DNA of 64,000 bases from Chlorophyllum brunneum (Eukaryota > Basidiomycota > Agaricomycetes > Agaricales > Agaricaceae): positions 1,240,001 to 1,304,000 of the forward strand of contig OY756143.1 of assembly GCA_963576785.1 (NCBI GenBank), written 5' to 3'. Positions 33,960 to 44,489 of the stretch are shown here, one piece after another. The position numbers and the translations under genes were made by a program. The notes under the pieces were generated by a model, which saw nothing but the letters and a program-made list of their open reading frames with translations, was not told where the DNA came from and did no database searches. Positions within the stretch are counted from its first letter, which is position 1; every line of letters begins with the position of its first letter.

Positions 33960-34850
33960 TGGGATTTGAGGAAGTTAATCTTCAAGAGTAATTATCAGTG
34001 AGAGTAGTCTTGAGCTTGCTGAGATTTTGTTGTTGTTTTTGTCTATGCTTGTTGTTGTTAGGCTTTGGTGTGAACTTGGAATGGTAAGTAGGCCTAATGG
34101 TATATACAGTGGTAATGGTAGTATATACACCAGAAAAGGTAGTATCCAAGTCAGATTGTAAATTAGACTAGGCAAAGGTATCAGAATGTAAATGAGGCTT
34201 ATAGGTATATCTATATCATTCCAGTTCTGCTAGGGCACTTGGGGATAGTTTCTATGCTACAAGTCTGCAATAAGGATTCTTGGGACAAAATTTGGCAAAA
34301 TGTCCCAGAATTGTCATATTACACTACTGGCAGTGGTATTTCTTATAAGATAACTTGTAATAGCCCATTCAGCTACATAAGTCATAGGGTATGTACTGGG
34401 ACAAAGGTTTTCAAGAAGCTTGTCATCCTTGACTATCAGATTGTTGACAAGCTTGTGGAGCTTGTACAGGTGTAGAATTGGTATAGCATAGAGCCAATTG
34501 TATAGGTTCTTCTTGTCAAGAAGGAGTGGAAGATATGGCAATTCAGATATTGCCAGAATTACAAGTAGTTGGTACAGGTTGGTTTGTAGCTTGTTTACAC
34601 TTAATCTTATTAATGAAATTTGTAATAGAGTTAATTTGATCTGCCCTTTGTAAGATGTCAAGAGTGTAGAGATCCTTTGTAAAATCATCCACTAGTTCCA
34701 AAAGATAGTGGTCCAAGATCTTGAAGGTATGTATGTTGCTGAGTATTGAGCTAAGCAATAAAAGTTTTGATTTTGTGCATATGTGCATTATATCAAGAAT
34801 TCCTACCATTAGTAGACAGAAAGTTGGTGGTTGTGTTATGTCCAAACCTC
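33960..34850 (-). pseudogene. Probable copia gag remnant
   Basis: Minus-strand frames contain long leucine-rich stretches without a known domain, then GHFAKFCPKNPYC, which resembles the second half of a CCHC zinc knuckle. An Asn/Lys/Gln-rich region follows. Several stops interrupt it. The assignment rests mainly on the knuckle-like word and the surrounding copia pieces. Confidence 0.35.
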
Positions 34851-36539
34851 AGACCTATGTCAGAGGTTATGACAAGTTCCCAGAAGTAATACCACTTGTC
34901 TCACCACCATGATCCAACAATACCATCATCGATTCTCTACTTCAACTAGTCTGGAAATATGTACCATACTTACATGTATGTGATACCAATGGACTCTACT
35001 TATGCACTATCGAAAACAACCTCTATGGTGCCTGGAATAATGGTTGGAAAGCATGACCCACTACTGAAGAAACTATGCAGTACATCCATTCCTATATGTA
35101 CACTCATGGTCCAGTGCTCAAAGCACTCATTCACCAACAAGTTGCCAATGGAATCTATTGCATAGAGATGTGACCTAGGGACTTATCACCAGACAATGAA
35201 CCTGCTGTACCCAGTAGTGACAGCAACAACTCTCCCCATCCACTATTGCAATCTACTCAAGCCTTTGTCAAGTTGCCTGAGTCTTACCTCTCCAAAGAAC
35301 CAATCATATCAATGTCATCCTTATCATCCAACTTCAATCATTCTATGGATGCAGTTCTTCCATCACCACTGTCATTATCATCACCCTCTACTACTTCATC
35401 CTGTATGTCTTGTGACTGCAGCTGTTCCAATGATCTCTATCATTATTATCCGAGATCTTTGAGAATGAGTAAGCACTCATCTGTTTCATCTTCATTAGTT
35501 TCACTTTGCTCTATATTTAGTTGTTTCACCTTTATTAGTTTCATGTCTATCTTTAGTAGTATTTTGTCTTGAGTTTCATATCTATCAGTTTTACATTGTG
35601 AAATTTGTTTCAGTCTCATTATCTATACTCTGTAGTATTTATAGAAAAGAAGTAGTTAGTATAAATAGCTGACTATATTAGGAAGTCAAAGCTTAAGCTT
35701 TGATCTTCTACAGGGATAGCCTTTTTGATTGCCCAAAAAGAGTTTCTGTTGACAGTTGCTGTCAATTAATAGAAGATTGCTTAACTACTTATTCTCTACT
35801 TGCCCTCATCACTCAGAGCTATGAGATAAATGGGATTTCCATTTCTTGGTTGAGTAACAACAGTTTGATAACATTTGCTTATCCAGTTACTTGGCTGAGA
35901 TAGGTATTAAGGCCATATCCTAGAGGTTGCATCCTCTTCAATTGCCCTTAGTAGCCAAATCTGTAACAAGTTGCTCTCACAGATTGAAAAGCAGATTGAA
36001 TCAAGGGAGACATAGTTGTGTGTGATATTTCTTCAACAAAAAAAGCTCTGCATGAAGAATGTGTGGGTATGCTAACAGTTTCTTGTACTTCCAGTGAGTA
36101 AGGATGAGAATCTAGTAAGAGCACAATTTCATGTTTGAGAGAAGATTGTGTGGATGGTTTGTGAGTAGCCATGAAGCTGGAGAAAATTAAGAGAGTTTAT
36201 GTTGTCTTTTATATGTTTTCAATATTTTTTGTTTTGTTCTTGAAGTATTTAACTCAGTGATTGAGAATAGCTTTGATTTCATATTCTTCTTCTCCTGAGA
36301 CCAAAATAGGTGGTGGTCTAGGATTGTGTTTCCCATAGATATCATTTTTGATCACAGGAGTAAGAAGAAAAGCATAGAAGCAATTATGAATCTTCTATTT
36401 GAAAGGTAATTTTAGTTTGAAGGCCACTAAGAATATCTTTATTAGAGTGTACAAGTTGTGATCTACACCAAATTATAGACTGTGAGGTAATGGACTGATT
36501 GTGTCATGTGATGCATTGAACTTAGACACCTGTGTACAT

Positions 36540-36712
36540 CTCAGAGGCTTCTCTAGTCTCTAACAATAGTTGACAGGTAAATAGAATCTTGTATCTTCTG
36601 TAGTCTCTAACAATAGTCCACAGTCTTCAGAGATATCTGGTCACTTAATAGACTTGTTTCTTGCTCTTTAGGACTATTCAACAGTCCTACTGTGTTCTAC
36701 CTTTAACAGGTT
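36540..36712. repeat. Inverted-repeat arm B (LTR-like terminus ending TTTAACA)
   Basis: On the plus strand this reads towards CTACCTTTAACA, followed by GGTTATGGGCTCC, which looks like a primer-binding site next to an LTR end. Copia-type coding sequence follows within 150 bp. A short internal duplication (TAGTCTCTAACAATAGT twice) is present. Confidence 0.7.
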
Positions 36713-36779
36713 ATGGGCTCCAAGCTTTAGAAGCAAGAAATTTGACATTTATCCATTATTTATCCTCACCAACTCATTA

Positions 36780-37240
36780 TCCCCTCTATACCTCAAATTC
36801 TTTCCCTATCCTTTCACAAATGCCATTATGAGTCTTCTACCATGTCTATTATATCCTATACTACCTCTCTATGCTTTCAGCAATGCCCTACAACTACTAT
36901 TTGCATTTTCTGTACCAAGACTGGCCATGATGTGCTCAACTGCCATTATTATATTCAGGCTCAAAGCAAGGCCCAACTGGACATCAGAAATTGACAAAAC
37001 CGATGCTCTAGATGTTCTGAAAAGGTTACCACCCCTTTTACAACTCTCACTGCCAGTCTAGCCCCAGCTACAGCCAGCTCAGCCATGGAATATGCCCAAA
37101 ATGCATCACTATTATCATACTCTGCCTCTCCAGCCTCTCCTATTGATTCCAGGTCTTCACCATACCACCAATGGCTACCAGACACTGGTGCCACATCTTA
37201 CATGACCTTACATTATCACTGGTTCAAGACCTACACTCCC
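36780..37240 (+). pseudogene. Copia gag-protease fragment
   Basis: A plus-strand reading contains CIFCTKTGHDVLNCHYYIQA, a CX2CX4HX4C zinc knuckle, and about 80 residues later HQWLPDTGATSYMTLHYHW, the aspartic protease site (DTGA). It starts shortly after arm B and the primer-binding-like site and is cut at 37240 by another LTR. At least one stop lies between the two motifs. Confidence 0.8.
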
Positions 37241-37705
37241 TGTTGAAGTTTCGGACATATTCTAGAAATAGACTATGAAGTCATTATGACAATAATAGAC
37301 TGATCTGTTACTTTCCAGTAACTTCAATCCGTAGTAACTTCCTATGAGTTGCTCTGCATACAATGAGAGTCATAAGTACTTGATAGATTATTCTACATAG
37401 TACCAATAACTAGATACTACATTCCGCAGTACTCCGCAGGCACTACGCTGTAGTTAAAGAGAGTCATAAGGAACATTCTATGTATTCCTAGTATTTTATG
37501 TAGTATGACTCACCTATGCTTCAATATGTATATAAACCCCATATAGCAGACCTAGTTCTGCATCTTGTTCAATCGAACAACCTCTTCATCATTGCCTATC
37601 TCTTTGAGTACAACACTAGCATCAACTTACTCAACTTTGACCTCTACACTTCTGACACTGACCGCTTTATCAATAATATCTGTCTATCTGAATTACCTTT
37701 CTACA
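37241..37705 (+). repeat. Copia-type LTR with adjacent primer-binding site
   Basis: The 465-bp segment starts TGTTGAAGTTTCGG and ends TTTCTACA, with a TATA-like TATGTATATAAACCCC about 170 bp before its end. It is followed directly by GGTATCAGATAGAAGC, resembling the internal-tRNA primer site used by copia elements. Only about 150 bp of internal sequence follow before a LINE fragment. It interrupts the protease fragment of another element. Confidence 0.7.
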
Positions 37706-37861
37706 GGTATCAGATAGAAGCTTATTATCTCAGTGAGTAGATCCTACGTTCTCTTCCACTGCGTTTACTACTGCCCCCAGCAAACAACTCATTATGGTTG
37801 TTTCCTCAACACTCCCTGTCACACTTCTATCCATTTAGCAGACAATTCAGTGGTCTATACC

Positions 37862-38292
37862 TCTAGGTAGGAAGAAGGCCTCAAGACAAGTTATCAAGTA
37901 TGCCCATGGCCTTAACTGTGGACAGGGACTTAGTAGCATAATGGCAAACATGCTCTTTAAACATAAAAGCATGATCAAAAAAGAAACCCAAGTTCCTCCA
38001 ATAGGTTTTAGGGCATAGTAGAGTATTTCTGGTATGGAGGGCATACCCCAAGTCCAGCAGTGGGTTATCATCTCCCCTTTTATGGGAGAAGTGAAAAACT
38101 TTGGGCTTGTCATATTCAATAGCAAGCCCAAATACAGTGGTCAAGCAATGTATAATCTGGTATACCTATTTAAGACATATTAGGTTAGGTTCCCAGGTTT
38201 TGGCCTGGGCAATGGCAAGGCCATCATCAACATATGAGAGCAAGGTGCTCCCAAGTGTGATTGCCTCCCTGTCATATAGCTTTATGAAGGGC
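37862..38292 (-). mobile_element. LINE fragment, reverse transcriptase palm region
   Basis: Minus-strand translation includes LLSYVDDGLAIAQAKTWEPN with the catalytic YxDD, VFGLAIEYDKPKVFHFSHKR, and a thumb segment like YWRNLGFFFDHAFMFKEHV. It is nearly collinear with the plus-strand copy at 45060-45460 and the minus-strand copy at 57350-57780. Both ends are truncated. Confidence 0.85.
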
Positions 38293-38700
38293 ACTTCTTG
38301 ATTTGGTACTTCTACTAGTAAACAAGTATAAACAACTTGTCCCCATTGTCAAAGTCATCATACTTACTTGTTTTAGTGTCCTAGCTTCCTAGAAACACAT
38401 TTGCAGTCTTTCTGCATGTTATTGCAATCCTTATTTGGCAGGAGGACTGGATGCCATGTACCTGAGTCCTCCAACACCCTTGACACTATCCAGACTTTCT
38501 CAACAGGACCCATCTGCTGTTTGCAAGACCCTAGTTGTTCTAGAGGACCTCTGGACATTCTCAGGACCCCTACTGGAAGGAAGGGATCCCACACCCCTTT
38601 TTGAGCCCCCTTGCTATTGCTTGGGCCCTTGGTGGAGAAATTCATAGGCACATTTGATATCCCTTCTACCACCACCATCAATTTGCAAAACTCAATTATA
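38293..38700 (-). mobile_element. Copia integrase-region fragment
   Basis: The reverse complement begins with sequence also found on the plus strand at about 47320-47410 (GCTAGGACACTRAAACAAGT and ACTTGTTTACT). The latter leads into a recognisable integrase core, so this is the upstream part of the same domain in opposite orientation. It abuts the LINE fragment directly at 38293. Confidence 0.6.
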
Positions 38701-38733
38701 CAGTGCTAGTTTATATTACAAAAGCAATATTCT

Positions 38734-40981
38734 ATGCCTGCTCTATGTTCTGATCTCCCTCTGAGAGAGACTATGCCTGACAGTGATAGGGAAGTCTTCA
38801 GGAACACAACACATATTCCTGCTCCCTCTATCTTTGCAGCCCCCCCAGCTCTGCCCTCTCCTGGTATCCTGTTTCCTAGGATGCCTACCTACTTACAACC
38901 TATGATCCCAACTGATCAGGTCTACAACCAAACTATTCTCCCATTGGTCCTTAGCAAAAGACCGTCTATCCCCCCCATATTCTACCAACCCTTCTTCTGT
39001 GGAAAAGACTATTCACAGATCATTGAAATGAGTTCATCCTGAGGGTGACCACTACTATTCCGGCAACAAGGACCAGGCCAATCAGGTCAAGGAGGAGTTG
39101 GAAGCCAAAAAAAGAGGAAGATAATGCTTTGGAGCACAGGTATGGGCTAGAGGAATGTTATGACAATGCTATAAGAGAGGTCAGTAAGATCTCTGAATGG
39201 GTTAAAGCCTGCAGCACTTACAATATGAGTAGTGATGAGGGTCTGGCTTTTGGTCGGGTATTCGCAGAACTTACAGAAACTTTGATGAAAGTGGGATAGC
39301 TCAAAGTTGCTGTTGACAAACAGAAGAATGATTTCCACAGATGGCTGGGGGTAAACTTTGGTAAAATTGTTGTCCGAGCTGATAAAACTCCTCAGCCAGA
39401 CAACTCCCCTCTCCCCTATATGAAGAGCAAAGACCGTGCAGCCTCCTCTACTCCTAACCTTAGGGACCCCACCCCTAATCTCAAGCCTTCAACCTTGAGG
39501 CAAGAAGACAACACCCGCATGGAGGTTGTCAATCAGATCATCAGTCCAGGAGTAGCTGGCTCTAACAGCATCACTCATTTGGGTTTTCCCATTGATGATA
39601 CTGGTATCAATAGTTGGAAGAATGTCACTCATTTGGATTTCTCCAATGATGACATTCAGATGATCACTGAGGTGGAGTTCCAAACTATCTCCCATGCTAA
39701 GAAAAGGAAGTCCCAAAAGACTTCCCTAAAGGTAAGAATACCACTACTGGATCAAAGGGAGTAAGCAAATCTGCACCAAAGGCTTCACCAGCTGCGGCAC
39801 TGAAACCTATACCTGAGGGCCCATTCCCAGCTATCAAAGGCCCCACTCTAGCATCAAAGTCAAGGTTATACACAGCAGTAGCTGCTAAACCCAAGAATGC
39901 TTCCTCTGCTTCCTCTGGATGGAACCCTCTCAAACTCTTGGAGTTTGCAAGCAAATTCCCAGAATTGTCTCACAAGAAAGTCATGACAATGTATAATGCC
40001 ACCTTCTCTACCTTCCCCACTGTGACCAGGAAACCTCACAAACCTGGTGTAATTCATTCCACTCTTAATGGCCCCTCTTGTAAATAGGTCATTATTCTGC
40101 TCTTCACTGGACCCAATGTTACCAATTTTGGGTCTATTATCAATTTTCTCAATGCTTGTCTCATCACTGAGAAATCTAAAACGAGGGTCATTGCTGCCTT
40201 GCAGGATAAGCTGGCCCTGATGGTCCACACCTCAGAGGTTTTGACCCTTGCTGAGCTTAATGTCATCAAAGCATGGCTCAAGGAAAAGTTTGGAGGGATC
40301 ACCACAGGTGAAGTGTCTCTTCCTGAATCTAAATTGTTTGTGAAAATCACAGACATGAATTACATCACCCCTCAAGGCATTGTCCTCACTGAGGCTGACA
40401 TAGTCTCCAGTATCCGGAATTCTATCCACTTGGATGTCATTCAATTTGCTATGCAACCACAGGTATAGTGCAACTCCAAGCATTTGGACATCTGTACAGT
40501 ATGGTTCGAGATTTGGGACTCAAAAGCAGGATCCAACATTACTAAGATTGAGGACAAATTCCTCAACATCTATGGAGGCCTTTTCCACATTAGAAGGGCT
40601 AATACCAACCCCAGTGTCCCGTTCTATGCCAAGTGCTGCAGATGGGGTCATCCTCTAGTCTGTTGTCAAGCTAGGTTGTTCAGTTGCACTCACTGCAAAG
40701 GACCTCACTCCACTGCCAACCACCATGCTTTCATGTTTTTCTGCAAGGGAAATGCAAAAGCAAACCCCCCTGTCACTGCCATCCCTGCAGGAGAACCATG
40801 TCCCCATAAGGCAACATACTCCAATTGTGGTAAAGATTATCTTGCCACAGACCAAAAATGCCAGTTCTGGAAACATCATTTTGACTATGACTGGCATGCC
40901 AACAAAGCTCTCAAACTCAGAGCCAACAAAGGAGTACCCATTTCCCCCTCCTCTTCATCCCTGGCTGGTCGAAGCCAATAA
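38734..40981 (+). pseudogene. LINE-A ORF1 (gag-like, zinc knuckles)
   Basis: The reading is broken into about six pieces. A Pro-rich N-terminus (IPAPSIFAAPPALPSPGILF) leads to charged and Ser/Thr-rich parts, then GWNPLKLLEFASKFPELSHK. A conserved domain with FTGPNVTNFGSIINFLNACL and EADIVSSIRNSIHLDVIQF comes next. The C-terminal knuckles include CCRWGHPLVCC and CTHCKGPHSTANHHAFMFFC. RNA binding is the known role of this ORF type. Confidence 0.75.
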
Positions 40982-40990
40982 CCCCCCCTC

Positions 40991-43355
40991 AATGAATAAC
41001 ACACCTGACAATCAAGACAGGCTCCCTTGTTCTCTACTGAATGAATTAAAAGTCTGTTCTCACAACATTGGTAGATCATATGGAGTGATGGAGACAGTCC
41101 TCACACATAGAGGTAATATTGACCTCCTCCTCATACAAGAACCCCTGTGGAGATACCTCTGTAATATCCTCTCTCTCATCTCTAATGATGGTTTGTTCCT
41201 TGTTGGAGGCCTGGTTCATCCAGACTGGACCCTCCTTTCCTACCTGATTATTGCTGAAGAAGTCTTTCAAGCTGGACACCAGCATATCTCTCATCGACTT
41301 TGACCTTGGCCTGAAGGGCCTGGCAGGACAGTTAATAAGAACCATCAAACCCTCCCCCGCATCCTCACTTTCGCTCACAAGCAACTCAAGTGACTCCAAC
41401 CCTCTATCAAAAGGGATATAGTCAACTATCGAGACCTCTTATACATTTCATTATTTGCCGGAGGAGAAGAAATTCTGCTGTTAAATGTCTACAATGACAG
41501 CTGTAACACTGTACTCCACTTCCTTGAGGAAAACCTTTTTGACTTCCTGTCTTTTCTTCTTATGGGCAGTGACATCAACATCCAATCTGAGAGATGGGAC
41601 CCTTCAATGGATCAACATCCCATGAGTGTGGACCATCTACTCATGGTTACTGAAGCTCTCAATTTAGAGAGGTCAATTCCATCTGTTGCCAAACCTACAT
41701 GCTATGCTTCAGACCCTAACCTTCCAGACACAGTCATCGACCTTATCTTCACCTCAGGAATGCTTCTGCATATCCCTACTCATAGTATTCAGGATGGCAA
41801 TTGATACAACTCTGATTATGCCCCCCTTCTTATTCAAGTCCCTATTCCTCAAATGGATATTGTCATAGAAAGAATGACTGTTCCTAAGGGTTCTGAGGAG
41901 GAGACCAAATTCCTGATGGATATTACAGATGGAATAAACAATACAAACTGGCTGATGAACACTGCAGAAGAGCTGGAGAGAGCTGTAGTGGAACTGGCAG
42001 TTTTATTTGACAGGTCCTGGAATTGCAACATGAAGAAGGTTAAGATCACCACCAGGTCCAAGTCCTGGTGGAACAAAGAATGCTCCAAGGTGCTGGCGGA
42101 TTACTATGTGGACTGAAGGAACAAACAAAAATGGAACACTTTTCACAAGACAATGAGGAGAATGAAAAGAAATTATTTTGACAAGAAGATACAAGAAATC
42201 TCAGTCAATAATTGTTGACCTTGGGACCTCATGCCTTGGACTAAAGGCCAAGCTCTCCCAGCCACCGAGGCCATTCATCATAATAGGCAGCCCTGCCTCA
42301 TAATGGACAGTTTGTGGACTGTCCTTGACCACCACTACAACTTTGCACAAGACTGACTATTCAATGTAAACATCCTAGAAGAGCTGCCTCTACCAATTGG
42401 GCTGGAGAATAGGACTTGGGTTGATTTCTCTCTCTTAGAGATGATGGAATTGCTCAAGAATACCTCAAATTCTTTGGCCTCTGGCCCAGATCATCTCTCC
42501 TGGTCCCATCTTAAACAGATTGTCGCTATCAATACCTGCACCAATCTTTTCTTGTGTATCAGTTGTATATACCTGTCACTTGGATATTGGCTATCACATT
42601 TCAAACAATCGATGTTGGTGATTATCCCTAAGCTGAACAAACCCAACTATTCCATACCAAAGGCATTCTGGCCTATCGTACTTCTCAATATGCTTGGCAA
42701 ATTGGTGGAAAAGATACTGGCCAAGAGACTACAATTCGAGGTGGTGAAGTTCAAGGTTCTCCATCCACACCAACTAGGGGCAATTAGGTAAAGGTCTACA
42801 GAAGATGTGGGCCTTTTCCTCACCCACATCATCTAGGGAGCTTGGATGAAGAAGAAGAAGATGTTGGTATTAGCATTTGACATTGCCCAGTTCTTTCCCT
42901 CCCTCAATCATGATCTCCTCACTGACATCCTTACATGACAAGGTTTTCCCCCTCAAATTGTGGCCTTCTTTGGGAACTATCTGAAAGAACAACATACTAC
43001 TTACTCATGGAATAATGAAACTTCCCCCAAGTTTGATGCAGCAGTTGGGGTAGGACAGGGCTTGGCCCTTAGCCCTATTCTCTTGGCCCTTTATCTCGCT
43101 CCTCTCCTTCGGATCTTTGACATTTGTATGGAAGAACACCGTGATAAGTGGGACTTTGACGTTTTATCCTATGTAGATGACAGTACCCTCATTGCCCAAT
43201 CCCCCACCCTCGAAAACAATGTCAAAATTCTCTAACACATGTATCATGAAATGGTGCAGCTTATGAACAATTTTGGTCTGATTATCAAGTACAGCAAATC
43301 CAAAGTTTTCCACTTCATACAGAAAAGACAAGATTCCAATCCCTCTATTGACTTG
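40991..43355 (+). pseudogene. LINE-A ORF2 (endonuclease plus reverse transcriptase, truncated)
   Basis: The start reads LNELKVCSHNIGRSYGVMET, the EEP endonuclease entry, and IDLLLIQEPLW carries its catalytic Glu. LLMGSDINIQSERWDPS corresponds to the GDFN-H block, with N to I in place of the usual residue. VIDLIFTSG and NSDYAPLLIQV complete it. The reverse transcriptase includes LASGPDHLSWSHLKQI, LVIIPKLNKPNYSIPKAFWP, LAFDIAQFFPSLNHDLL, GVGQGLALSPILLALYLAPL and LSYVDDSTLIAQS. About ten stops or shifts occur. Confidence 0.8.
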
Positions 43356-44487
43356 GACTCTCACAAGGGCTTACCTCCAAGGTGTGAACCCCAGACTAGC
43401 TTCTTGTTCCCCTACAGCCAGTTTTGCTATGCCCTAGCCCCTAGAGGAGGTAACTTGTCTTTGGGCACAGATCTGTATGCTAATACTAGCAGGGATCTCC
43501 ATCTTGCAGGAGACAAGCAAGTGAGCCTGACCAGAGTGAATGGAGGGATCCACCACTCTCCTGGCTAAACTAAGGGAGTCAGTGAACAGAACAATGGAGT
43601 CACAGTTGGGAAGGCTGGTAGCCTTCCCAATTGCAATCCGGATAGTGTACAGCTCTGCATCAGGAGCTGTCACTTGGCCAGCTGCATGTCTCATCTGAAA
43701 GACATGCTGGCCTGACCAGTGAATCTGGGTAGCAGAAACTGCCTGGAACTCCCCCCACAGCAGTAGACTTGTATCCATTGCCATAGTAAGAACCTGAGGA
43801 TTGGCATTAGCACATTCCAAAGTGCTGTTCAAATGCCTTATTTGCATGGCCCTCTCATTCTGAGAATGCAGAAAGTCATGGAAGGACACCTAGGCCACAA
43901 AGCAGTCCAGGAGACAATGACCAGGTTGAGCCACTGCAGAGCAGGGGTCAAACTGTTCAGTAAGGGATGGAAGCACAGAAACAGCTTCCATAAGGGAACC
44001 CTTGACCTGCCTGACAATGCAATCAGTCAAAAGGGAGACAGAAAGAGGGTGTGGGGGGGCACCCTTGGCATTTGGATGATCAAGAAGGGGGGTATTGGAG
44101 AGGATGGCAAGATGGTAGTTCACTCTTGAGGCCAACTTCTTTAGATGGAGGTAGATAGGGATGAGACCAGCAAGGGCTTTGGCACTGCCAGAGGGGGAGG
44201 TGCAGAATGCACTGGTAATCCACAATGCAGCCTTGCGTTATATGGTATTAAGGGATTTGAGAAGACCCTTATATTAAGCCTTGTCAAAATACCACAACTG
44301 GAAGCCATATATTGCAATAGGCATGATACATAACCTAAAAAGGAGCCACTTCTGCTTGGGGGTCAGATTGTGGGAGGAGTTACTAAGCATCCCCATTGCT
44401 TTCACAGTAGAGAGGGCCTTGGTTGAGTAGTATTGAATGTGCTCCTAGAAGTTCAGGGCATGATCAAAATAAAAGCCCAGGTACCTC
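43356..44487 (-). mobile_element. Inverted LINE fragment: thumb to RNase H
   Basis: Read on the minus strand from 44487: RYLGFYFDHALNF, STKALSTVKAMGMLSNSSHN, KAALWITSAFCTSPSGSAKA, LAGLIPIYLHLKKLASRV. An RNase H-like domain follows with MAMDTSLLLWGEFQAV (Asp), APDAELYTIRIAIGKA (Glu), IVLFTDSLSLARRV (Asp) and SIHSGQAHLL. Stops occur. It sits between two plus-strand LINE pieces, which it separates in a tail-to-tail then head-to-head arrangement. Confidence 0.8.
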
Positions 44488-44489
44488 CA

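Larger units (their letters stand above)
32713..37240. other. AT-rich, CpG-depleted nest of decayed copia-type LTR elements
   Basis: Long stretches lack CpG; I found one CpG near 32963 and the next near 34929. No host gene is supported. Recognisable pieces are listed separately: an inverted-repeat pair, an LTR-like TATA region, a possible gag remnant and a zinc-knuckle/protease fragment. A 74-codon minus-strand frame at 35948-36172 (start MATHKPSTQSSLKHEIVLLL) was not recognised. Simple A/T runs are common. Confidence 0.7.
38734..43355 (+). mobile_element. LINE-A: old, nearly complete non-LTR retrotransposon lacking the 3' end
   Basis: It carries ORF1 (38734-40981) with zinc knuckles and ORF2 (40991 onward) with endonuclease and reverse transcriptase through the YVDD box. 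The RNase H end is missing; at about 43356 it meets an inverted LINE fragment. Many stops and frameshifts are present and CpG is scarce. Its proteins are clearly related to, but diverged from, the LINE-D lineage, so it is an older family member. Confidence 0.85.
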
